Below are positions 1-5,148 of a stretch of 5,204 nt of DNA, piece by piece; the first letter of the stretch is position 1, and the number at the start of each line of letters is the position of its first letter. The translations under genes and the position numbers were made by a program. The DNA is taken from positions 1 through 5,204 of the forward strand of contig JAEWKY010000090.1 in NCBI GenBank assembly GCA_023457615.1, written 5' to 3'. The notes beneath the pieces are model-generated. The model ran no database searches. It was not told where the DNA came from and was given only the letters and a program-made list of their open reading frames with translations. Origin of the DNA: Actinomycetes bacterium (lineage in GTDB: Bacteria > Actinomycetota > Actinomycetes > Actinomycetales > Microbacteriaceae).

Positions 1-1
1 G

Positions 2-220
2 AATCGTCTGACCGACATCGTCGCGGCGAACGACCCCCGGGCGGCGCAGCGGGCCCTCCTGCACGAGGCCGAGTCGGCGATCTCCGACTTCCGCGCCGAC
101 GTGCGGGAGGAGCTGCGCGGCGCCGTCGCCTCGGGGCGTCTCACGAAGGATGCCGTGAAGGCGGTCGTGGACGGGCTCGGCGAGGTGCGCCGCCGTCTCG
201 TGCAGGACCTGCGCGACTGA
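2..220 (+). CDS. C-terminal end of an unidentified helical protein (5' truncated)
   Basis: An open frame enters from the left edge and ends at a TGA at 218-220, giving the last 72 residues of a longer protein. It reads as charged, amphipathic helix throughout, rich in Ala, Arg, Glu, Asp and Leu. It contains no cysteine, no membrane segment and no recognisable catalytic motif. Residues such as DPRAAQRALLHEAESAISDF and the final VRRRLVQDLRD suggest two or three helices, as in the C-terminal dimerisation or coiled-coil region of a regulator or structural protein, but I do not recognise the family. It is real coding sequence by its codon use (G/C at nearly every third position) and its gene-like end before a terminator-like hairpin. 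The start lies outside the window, so its operon context is unknown. It converges with the secreted crystallin gene. Confidence 0.7.
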   Translation, partial: NRLTDIVAANDPRAAQRALLHEAESAISDFRADVREELRGAVASGRLTKDAVKAVVDGLGEVRRRLVQDLRD

Positions 221-248
221 CGACCGAGGGCGACTGACGGCCGAGGGC
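215..248. repeat. 17-bp tandem duplication overlapping a stop codon
   Basis: The unit gactgacgaccgagggc at 215-231 is immediately repeated as gactgacggccgagggc at 232-248, with one mismatch (a223 versus g240). The first copy contains the last Asp codon and the TGA stop of the upstream gene. The second therefore recreates a GAC-TGA-like end just downstream. The second copy runs into the left arm of the adjacent hairpin. It looks like a recent local slippage duplication and may be a variable-length site. Confidence 0.8.
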
Positions 249-271
249 GCCCGACGGACCGCCGGGCGCCC
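245..271. terminator. Terminator-like GC hairpin between convergent genes
   Basis: A perfect 9-bp inverted repeat, gggcgcccg at 245-253 and cgggcgccc at 263-271, encloses a 9-nt loop. It lies in the 57-bp gap between two convergent stop codons (220 and 278), so it could terminate transcription in both directions. No U-tract follows on either strand. This is common for actinobacterial terminators but leaves rho-independent function unproven. Confidence 0.6.
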
Positions 272-277
272 CGCGTG

Positions 278-820
278 TCACCGCGCTCGGGCCGAGCTGG
301 CCAGATCGTTGAAGAACGGCAGGCTGGCCTGCGTCGTCGCGTAGCCGAACCCCGTGCCGCCGTAGCCGGTGCCGTCCCAGAGCTGCGCCTGACACGACCC
401 GTAGGTGATGAACGAGCTGATCGTGTTGTCCATGCCGACGAGCGCGAGGTTCGTGTAGCCGGTCGCGGTCGAGCCGTTGCAGTCGAACGAGCGCGTGATG
501 GTGATGCTCGATCCGCCGTAGAGGTTGTTCTGATAGAAGGTCGCGAGCGAGTAGATGGCGAGCAGCCCCGCGTCCCCGCGCCCCGCGACCCCGGGATCGC
601 GCACGTAGCCCGTCGCCTCGGTGAAGGCGGCGTCGGCCTCCTCGAGGGTCGGCGCGCAGACGACCGTGTCGTCGTCGGCGAACACGATGCAGTGCGTCTC
701 GTCCTCGGCGGACTCCAGCGGCGCGGCCTGCGCCGGCGCACCGACGCCGACCACGAGGAATCCCGCGGCGGCGAGCAGGGCGGCCGGGCGGCCCCCTCGC
801 CTGAAGAAGGTTCTGATCAC
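278..820 (-). CDS. Secreted single-domain beta/gamma-crystallin-like calcium-binding protein
   Basis: The 180-residue precursor starts with GTG at 820, preceded by the ribosome site GGGAG with 6 nt spacing. An N-terminal signal peptide (Arg 3, 7, 8 and 11, hydrophobic core about 13-28) ends in AQA at 30-32, so cleavage after residue 32 is likely. The C-terminal half is a beta/gamma-crystallin domain. Its two Greek-key signatures of the form aromatic-x4-aromatic-x-Gly are YQNNLYGG (96-103) and WDGTGYGG (148-155). Each is followed by the canonical calcium motif N/D-N/D-x-x-S/T-S: DNTISS (131-136) and NDLASS (171-176). Both calcium half-sites are therefore intact. Four cysteines (44, 55, 114, 143) are all in the exported part and could form two disulfides. 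The roughly 60 residues before the domain are acidic. Such domains bind calcium and occur in secreted bacterial proteins and in Streptomyces metalloproteinase inhibitors, so protease inhibition is possible but not shown. The gene is divergent from an ECF sigma gene. Confidence 0.82.
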   Translation of the reverse strand: MIRTFFRRGGRPAALLAAAGFLVVGVGAPAQAAPLESAEDETHCIVFADDDTVVCAPTLEEADAAFTEATGYVRDPGVAGRGDAGLLAIYSLATFYQNNLYGGSSITITRSFDCNGSTATGYTNLALVGMDNTISSFITYGSCQAQLWDGTGYGGTGFGYATTQASLPFFNDLASSARAR

Positions 821-947
821 TTCTGTCTCCCAGACTTTCGTCGGCGCTCCCCTGCGGAGGCCGTGGGCTCACCCTGACGCCGCTGCGGCGCGGCCACAAG
901 GGGACAACCGGGCGAGACGAACCCGGGTCGGGGGACACTACTTCACT
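821..947. promoter_or_regulatory. Divergent intergenic region between crystallin and ECF sigma genes
   Basis: This 127-bp gap must hold the promoters of both flanking genes. It contains the 8-bp palindrome ACCCGGGT (921-928) and two direct copies of GGGGACA (900-906 and 931-937) spaced 31 bp start to start, about three helical turns. A small GC hairpin, cgccg-ctg-cggcg, lies near 878-890. I could not assign a convincing sigma-A promoter on either strand. A GAACCC ECF-type -35-like hexamer at 919-924 is present, but a matching -10 would fall against the sigma start codon. These elements are candidate operators only. Confidence 0.35.
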
Positions 948-1559
948 ATGGAGAGCCGTCGCGACGCGTCCGCCGCCGGGGACCTCCCCGACGGCGCGTC
1001 CGGCTTCGTCGACGATCGCGTCGACCTCGAGGCCGCGGTGCGCGGCGACGTGCACGCCTTCGACGCCCTGTACCAGCGTCACGTGTCGGTCGTGTACCGG
1101 CACGCCTACTCGCTCCTGGGCTCCCGCCGCGAAGCGGAGGAGGTGGCCCAGGACGTCTTCGTAACGCTCTGGTCGAAGCTCCCCTCGGTGCGGATCGTCG
1201 ACCGCTCGCTCCTGCCCTGGCTGCTCACGACCTCCCGCTACCACTGCCTCAACCGCCGCCGGTCGGCCGCCCGCCGCAGCGCGCGCCTGCACGCCGGCGG
1301 CCTGGTCGCCCTGCCACCGGACCCGATGTCGGTCGAGGACCGCGTGCGCAACCGCGCGCTGCGCGAGGCTCTCGACGACGCCCTGGCCGGGCTGAGCGAC
1401 GACGACTACACCGTCTACCTGCTGTGCATCGAGGAGGGGCTCACCTACCAGCAGGCCTCGCTGCAGATGGGCGTCTCGCACGGCGCCGTGCGCAACCGGC
1501 TCGCGCGCCTGCGTGCGGGGCTGCGCGTCGCCCTCGGACCGGCGAGGGAGCAGCGATGA
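948..1559 (+). CDS. ECF-subfamily RNA polymerase sigma-70 factor
   Basis: A 203-residue protein, typical size for an extracytoplasmic-function sigma factor. Sigma region 2 spans about 30-80 (HAFDALYQRHVSVVYRHAY, then REAEEVAQDVFVTLW, which recruits core polymerase and melts the -10). Region 4 spans about 145-193, with the helix-turn-helix EGLTYQQASLQMGVSHGAVR and a following basic RNRLARLRAGLR helix that would read the -35. A short Arg-rich linker (about 100-115) joins them. There is no C-terminal extension. The ATG at 948 is chosen because the open frame further upstream overlaps the divergent gene and lacks sigma-like sequence. The ribosome site is weak (GGGGGA at 930-935, 12 nt away), so translation may be limited or leaderless. 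The gene overlaps the next one by 4 nt (ATGA), indicating cotranscription with a probable regulator. Autoregulation and control of the divergent crystallin gene are likely guesses. The ECF subgroup cannot be assigned by eye. Confidence 0.92.
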   Translation: MESRRDASAAGDLPDGASGFVDDRVDLEAAVRGDVHAFDALYQRHVSVVYRHAYSLLGSRREAEEVAQDVFVTLWSKLPSVRIVDRSLLPWLLTTSRYHCLNRRRSAARRSARLHAGGLVALPPDPMSVEDRVRNRALREALDDALAGLSDDDYTVYLLCIEEGLTYQQASLQMGVSHGAVRNRLARLRAGLRVALGPAREQR

Positions 1560-2017
1560 CCGGCGACCTCGGGCCGAGCCGCGCGCAGATCGCGCGGATG
1601 CGCGGCAACATCACGACCCTCATCGTCGCGGAGCAGCGGCGCCAGCGGCGTCAGCTCCGGCTCGCCCTCAGCGCCACCGCGGCCGTCGTCGCGGCGAGCC
1701 TCATGCTCGGCGTCGCCGCGACGCTCCCCGAGCGCATCACGGCGGGCACCTACGTCTGCTTCACCGCCGACGACACCGGCAGCGCGGCGCACGGGATGCC
1801 GTATCCGCTCGACCTCGAGCCGCCGGACACGATCGACGGACAGGTCGCGGCGGCGATCATCGTGTGCGGCCTCGCCTACGAGCGCGAGGGCGTCGAGGCC
1901 CCTGCGCCGACGGTGTGCCGCCTCGCCGATCTGCGCCTCGCGGTGTTCCCCAACCTCGAGCGGCGCGACCGCGACGGGTTCTGCGCGGCGCTCGGCCTGC
2001 TCGATCCGCGGGACTGA
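1556..2017 (+). CDS. Small single-pass membrane protein, candidate anti-sigma factor
   Basis: A 153-residue protein starting with ATG at 1556 inside the sigma stop (ATGA overlap), with the good ribosome site GAGGGAG ending about 5 nt before it. The first 35 residues are basic (RRQRRQLR at 29-36) and presumably cytoplasmic. One membrane helix lies at about 37-57, and the remaining 95 residues would be outside. The outer part carries four cysteines (68, 104, 121, 143), enough for two disulfides. Tight coupling to an ECF sigma gene is the classic position of its anti-sigma factor. However, the cytoplasmic part is short and shows no HxxxCxxC zinc motif or other known sigma-binding domain. I see no relation to a named family. 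It could be a minimal or new anti-sigma class, a sensor partner, or a membrane protein unrelated to sigma control. Its TGA directly abuts the stop codon of the convergent gene. Confidence 0.75.
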   Translation: MTGDLGPSRAQIARMRGNITTLIVAEQRRQRRQLRLALSATAAVVAASLMLGVAATLPERITAGTYVCFTADDTGSAAHGMPYPLDLEPPDTIDGQVAAAIIVCGLAYEREGVEAPAPTVCRLADLRLAVFPNLERRDRDGFCAALGLLDPRD

Positions 2018-2656
2018 CTAGCCGACGAAGCCGAGCGGGATGTACAGGTCCTGCACCCGGTCGCCCGACGCCGTGTGGTCGTTGCGCGTGTAGAGCGCGC
2101 ACGCCACCTCCCGGCAGTCCACCTTGTCGTCGGACGTCGCCGGCACCTCGAGGTAGGCGGTGAAGGTGCCCGAGTCGCGGTCGTCGTACGAGCGCGCGCC
2201 GAAGAGCTTCCAAGCCCAGTCGTCGTTGATCCAGTTGCTCGGCGCGAACTGGATCGTGCCCTCCTCGACCTCCGCGCCCTCCTGGTCCGGCACGCCGCCG
2301 AGGCACGGACCCGGCTTCGTCGCCGGGTCGTCGGGGATGGCGCAGATCGCGACGTAGATCCCGCGCGCCGGGTCGTACCCCGTGCCGCTCACCACGAACC
2401 TGTCGCCCGGCGCGAGGGCCGACGTGTCGACCGTGCCGCCGGGCTCGACCGAGAGGATGACGATCTCGCGCTCGCGACCGTCATCGCCCCTCGCCGTCGC
2501 CTCGAGCGGCCACTCCTCGCCGACCTCGTGCTGGTTCGCCGACCCCTGGTCGACGTGCGTGAGGATCGGCACGACCACGATCCCGATCGCCGTCAGCACG
2601 ATCGCGAGCAGGCCCGCGACCACCCAGGTCCAGCGGCGGCGTCGCGCTCTCGTCAC
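2018..2656 (-). CDS. Membrane-anchored protein with a neocarzinostatin-like outer domain
   Basis: A 212-residue protein with GTG start at 2656 and TAG stop at 2018-2020. An Arg-rich start (RARRRR at 3-8) precedes one hydrophobic helix (about 11-32), which is either a signal anchor or an uncleaved signal peptide, placing the rest outside the cell. The outer region has the layout of the neocarzinostatin/macromomycin fold, a seven-stranded immunoglobulin-like sandwich. There is a strand-turn VVSGTGYDP (88-96), then YVAICAI (101-107), a first cysteine pair at 105/118, a GTFTAYLEV strand (163-171) and a second close pair DCREVAC (180-186). The 5-residue spacing of the second pair equals the spacing I recall for the second disulfide of neocarzinostatin. 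A Trp-rich segment NWINDDWAWKLFG (141-153) is distinctive. The family was first known from enediyne-binding apoproteins. Here no biosynthetic genes are visible, so ligand binding is not implied. The start is supported by TATGAT 6 nt upstream (leaderless promoter). The open frame upstream of this start is antisense to the transporter gene and is not part of the protein. Confidence 0.75.
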   Translation of the reverse strand: MTRARRRRWTWVVAGLLAIVLTAIGIVVVPILTHVDQGSANQHEVGEEWPLEATARGDDGREREIVILSVEPGGTVDTSALAPGDRFVVSGTGYDPARGIYVAICAIPDDPATKPGPCLGGVPDQEGAEVEEGTIQFAPSNWINDDWAWKLFGARSYDDRDSGTFTAYLEVPATSDDKVDCREVACALYTRNDHTASGDRVQDLYIPLGFVG

Positions 2657-2678
2657 CGCACGATCATAGGAGTAACGT
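2650..2678 (+). promoter_or_regulatory. Predicted leaderless promoter of the KimA-like operon
   Basis: TCGTCA (2650-2655, four of six matches to TTGACA) is followed by exactly 17 bp and then TAACGT (2673-2678), which fits the TAnnnT -10 pattern. The -10 ends 8 nt before the GTG at 2687, as expected for a leaderless transcript. The -35 overlaps the start codon region of the divergent gene. An AGGAG at 2668-2672 is 14 nt from the GTG, too far to be a good ribosome site. Confidence 0.5.
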
Positions 2679-2693
2679 CTCCCCTCGTGTCCG
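2663..2693 (-). promoter_or_regulatory. Predicted leaderless promoter of the neocarzinostatin-like gene
   Basis: Read on the minus strand, TATGAT (2668 to 2663) is a near-consensus sigma-A -10 box. It ends 6 nt before the GTG at 2656, so transcription would start at or beside the start codon. No ribosome site precedes the GTG. A partial -35, CGGACA (2693 to 2688, four of six matches), lies at a long 19-bp spacing and inside the transporter reading frame. Confidence 0.6.
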
Positions 2694-4774
2694 TGAAGGA
2701 GCCTCCCGATCCGCGGCGTCCCGCCGCCCCCGACAGCCGCCTCGCCAAACGTCTCCTGATCGGCGAGCCACTGCCCTCCGACAAGCTCGAGGGCCAGCTC
2801 CTGCCGAAGCACCTCGCGCTGCCGATCTTCGCGAGCGACCCGCTCTCGTCGGTCGCGTACGCGCCGCAGGAGCTGCTCATGATCCTCGCGATCGGCGGGC
2901 TCGGGTTCCTGGCCTACGGGCCGTGGGTCGCGCTCGCCGTCGTCGTGCTGCTGCTCGTCGTCGTGCTCTCCTACCGGCAGCTCATCCGCGCGTATCCGTC
3001 CGGCGGCGGCGACTACGAGGTCGCCCGCAAGAACCTCGGCGAGAAGGCCGGACTCGTGGTCGCGGCGGCGCTGCTGGTCGACTACGTGATGACGGTCGCC
3101 GTGTCGGTCGCCTCGGGGGTCGACAACATCATCTCGGCCCTCCCCGAGCTCGCGCCGTTCCGGGTCGCGCTCGCGGTGGGATTCGTCGTGCTGCTGGCGG
3201 CCATCAACCTGCGCGGCGTGCGCGAGGCCAGCCGGGCATTCGCGATCCCCACCTACCTCTTCATCGCGTCGATCGCGGTCATGGTCGTCGTCGGCCTGGT
3301 GCGCACGCTGCTCGGCGACGCCCCCGTCGCCGAGAGCGCCGGCCTCGCGGTGGAGGGTCACGACCTGACGCAGGCGGCCTTCGTGCTGCTGCTCCTCCGG
3401 GCCTTCGCGAGCGGATGCGCGGCGCTGACGGGCGTCGAGGCGATCTCGAACGGCGTTCCGGCCTTCCGCACCCCGAAGGTGCGCAACGCGCAGCTCACCC
3501 TCGTCGCGATGGGGCTCATCGCGGTGACGCTCTTCTCCGGCCTCGTCGCGATGGGACTCGTCTCGGGCGCGCACTACCTCGACTGCACCGAGCCCGCGAA
3601 CGCCGCGGCCGCCGTGTGCTCGACCGAGCCGCAGCGCAGCCTCATCGCGCAGCTCGCATCGGCGACCTTCGGCGACTTCACGATCGCGTTCTACCTCGTC
3701 CAGGCGGCGACGGCCCTCGTGCTGCTGCTCGCCGCCAACACGGCCTTCAACGGTTTCCCGCTGCTCGGCTCGGTCATCGCCGCCGACAAGTACGCCCCCA
3801 AGGCGCTGTCGACGCGCGGCGACCGGCTCATCTTCAGCAACGGCGTGATCGCGCTCGCCGTCACCGCGATCGCCATCCTCGTCGTGTTCCAGGCGAACCT
3901 GACGACGCTCATCCAGCTCTACATCATCGGCGTCTTCGTCTCGTTCACGCTCGGCCAGTCCGGGATGGTGCGGCACTGGGTGCGGCTGCTGCGAACGCGC
4001 GCCGAGCCGCCGCGGTCGATCCTGCCGCGCCTCGCCATCAACCTCGTCGGCGTCACCCTGACCGCGAGCGTGCTCGTCATCGTCACCGTCACGAAGTTCA
4101 CGCACGGCGCCTGGATCGTGTTCGTGGTCATGCCGATCCTGTGGTTCCTCATGCTCGGCGTGAACCGCTACTACCGGGATGTCGACGCCGAGATCGCGGT
4201 CGACCCCACGACGACGTTCGGGGCGACGGGCGACCACGCGGTCGTGCTCGTCGGCCGCATGCAGAAGCCCGTGCTGAAGGCGCTCGACTACGCGATCGCG
4301 GCGCGGCACGGGTCGATCGAGGCGGTGCACGTCGCGATCGACGACGCGGCGGCCGACCGGCTCGACCTCGAGTGGGCCGCCCAGAACATCAAGGTGCCGC
4401 TGCACATCCTCGAGTCGCCGTACCGCGACATCAGCGCGCCGCTCATCGCCTACCTCAAGGCCCGGCGCGCCCGGCACGGCTCGGAGGTCGTCACGGTCTA
4501 CCTGCCCGAGTACGTCGTCGGGCACTGGTGGGAGGCGATCCTGCACAACCACAAGGCCGGGCGCATCCGCCACAAGCTGCTGCTCGTGCACGGCGTCGCC
4601 GTGACGCTCGTGCCGTGGCTGCTCGATTCGTCCGATCTCGTCTACGGACGCCGCTCGCGACCGCTGCCGGGTCAGGATCGCCGGGGGGAGCCCGTGCGCT
4701 CGCGCCCCGTGAAGCGCGAGCCGCTGCGCGCCGAGCCCGTCGCGCGTCCGCGCGCGCCGAGGAAGCGGTCGTGA
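2687..4774 (+). CDS. KimA-like (KUP/APC superfamily) potassium:proton symporter
   Basis: A 695-residue integral membrane protein, close to Bacillus subtilis KimA (YdaO, about 607 residues) in length and in remembered sequence. Shared blocks are RLLIGEPL (22-29), FASDPLSSVAY (48-58), LSYRQLIRAYPSGGGDY (94-110), NLGEK (116-120), LLVDYVMTVAVS (129-140), LTGVEAISNGVPAF (247-260) and LYIIGVF (411-417). Residues aligning with the KimA potassium/proton site are present: Asp51, Tyr58, Asp132, Tyr133 and Tyr412. About 12 membrane helices fill residues 55-495. A cytoplasmic domain at about 510-645, resembling a universal-stress fold (AVVLVGRMQKPVLKALDYAI), corresponds to the KimA dimerising tail. It would import potassium driven by protons. 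Oddities are an outer loop insertion with Cys300 and Cys311 and a basic, Pro-rich tail after 654. GTG 2687 is preferred for its promoter spacing; GTG 2693 is an alternative. It overlaps the fluoride channel gene by GTGA. Substrate is inferred from homology; the family was long annotated as amino acid permease. Confidence 0.85.
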   Translation: MSVKEPPDPRRPAAPDSRLAKRLLIGEPLPSDKLEGQLLPKHLALPIFASDPLSSVAYAPQELLMILAIGGLGFLAYGPWVALAVVVLLLVVVLSYRQLIRAYPSGGGDYEVARKNLGEKAGLVVAAALLVDYVMTVAVSVASGVDNIISALPELAPFRVALAVGFVVLLAAINLRGVREASRAFAIPTYLFIASIAVMVVVGLVRTLLGDAPVAESAGLAVEGHDLTQAAFVLLLLRAFASGCAALTGVEAISNGVPAFRTPKVRNAQLTLVAMGLIAVTLFSGLVAMGLVSGAHYLDCTEPANAAAAVCSTEPQRSLIAQLASATFGDFTIAFYLVQAATALVLLLAANTAFNGFPLLGSVIAADKYAPKALSTRGDRLIFSNGVIALAVTAIAILVVFQANLTTLIQLYIIGVFVSFTLGQSGMVRHWVRLLRTRAEPPRSILPRLAINLVGVTLTASVLVIVTVTKFTHGAWIVFVVMPILWFLMLGVNRYYRDVDAEIAVDPTTTFGATGDHAVVLVGRMQKPVLKALDYAIAARHGSIEAVHVAIDDAAADRLDLEWAAQNIKVPLHILESPYRDISAPLIAYLKARRARHGSEVVTVYLPEYVVGHWWEAILHNHKAGRIRHKLLLVHGVAVTLVPWLLDSSDLVYGRRSRPLPGQDRRGEPVRSRPVKREPLRAEPVARPRAPRKRS

Positions 4775-5148
4775 TCCCGCTGCTCGCGGTGCTCCTGGGC
4801 GGCGCGCTCGGCTCGGCGCTGCGTCTGACGATCGACCTCGCCCTCCCGCATCCCGCGGACGGGTTCCCGGTCGGCACGCTCCTGATCAACCTCGCCGGGT
4901 CGTTCGCACTCGGGATGCTCGTCGCCCGGGTCTGGCCGACCGCGCGCCCGTGGCTGCGCGCCGGACTCGGGCCCGGGCTGCTGGGGTCGTTCACGACGTT
5001 CTCCGCGATCGCCCTCTCGGTCGTGCAGCTCGCGACGCTCGGCTCCGGGCTGCTCGCCCTCGCCTACCTCGCCGCGACCCTCGCGGGCGGTCTCGGCGCG
5101 GCGGCGCTGGGCATCCGGATCGGTCGACGCCGGGAGGCTCCCGCGTGA
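4771..5148 (+). CDS. crcB: Fluoride channel subunit, CrcB/Fluc family (first of a pair)
   Basis: A 125-residue, four-helix membrane protein that exports fluoride by passive conduction, working as an antiparallel dimer. Family signatures are all present: GGALGSALR (10-18) in helix 1, GTLLINLAGSFALG (35-48) with the pore Asn40 in helix 2, and GLLGSFTTFS (69-78) in helix 3. Phe74 and Phe77 form the phenylalanine ladder, and the broken helix holds the central sodium ion. Helices fall at about 2-20, 33-52, 64-87 and 92-115. Positive charges in the 2-3 loop (ARVWPTARPWLR) and at the C-terminus (RIGRRR) predict both ends inside. The GTG start at 4771 overlaps the transporter stop (GTGA) and has the ribosome site GAGGAAG 5 nt upstream. 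It is followed, again with a GTGA overlap, by a second copy, as in Gram-positive species whose channel is a two-gene heterodimer. No fluoride riboswitch is present immediately upstream. Confidence 0.93.
   Translation: MIPLLAVLLGGALGSALRLTIDLALPHPADGFPVGTLLINLAGSFALGMLVARVWPTARPWLRAGLGPGLLGSFTTFSAIALSVVQLATLGSGLLALAYLAATLAGGLGAAALGIRIGRRREAPA

Noticed and set aside
278..820. Tat export signal in the crystallin precursor
   Set aside because: RR at residues 7-8 is followed by GGRP, not the x-F-L-K pattern of twin-arginine signals; an ordinary Sec signal peptide is more likely.
621..947. Upstream extension of the sigma factor frame
   Set aside because: It runs antisense to the signal peptide region of the crystallin gene and has no sigma-like sequence. 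The ATG at 948 fits the family length.
141..1481. Minus-strand 446-residue open frame across the crystallin and sigma genes
   Set aside because: It overlaps two well-supported genes, one in the same strand but another frame and one antisense, and its translation is Arg/Gly/Val-rich low complexity.
1700..1800. Short similarity between the membrane protein (VCFTADDT) and the mature crystallin (CIVFADDDT)
   Set aside because: The match is too short, and the surrounding sequence and cysteine spacing do not align, so common ancestry is not supported by eye.
2012..2100. Terminator at the convergent stop-stop junction
   Set aside because: I could not find a stable inverted repeat in or near the junction on either strand.
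2075..2686. Upstream extension of the transporter reading frame
   Set aside because: It is antisense to the neocarzinostatin-like gene, of low-complexity Arg/Val-rich composition, and outside the known family start.
2657..2686. Possible c-di-AMP (ydaO) or fluoride riboswitch before the transport operon
   Set aside because: Only 30 bp separate the divergent start codons, too little for either RNA, and the predicted transcript is leaderless.
2657..4591. Very long minus-strand open frame extending the neocarzinostatin-like protein to 857 residues
   Set aside because: The extra N-terminal part is antisense to the transporter gene. It is extremely rich in Arg, Asp, Glu and His with no domain, which is typical of reading the complement of high-GC coding DNA. 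The membrane anchor and a -10 box mark the true start at 2656.
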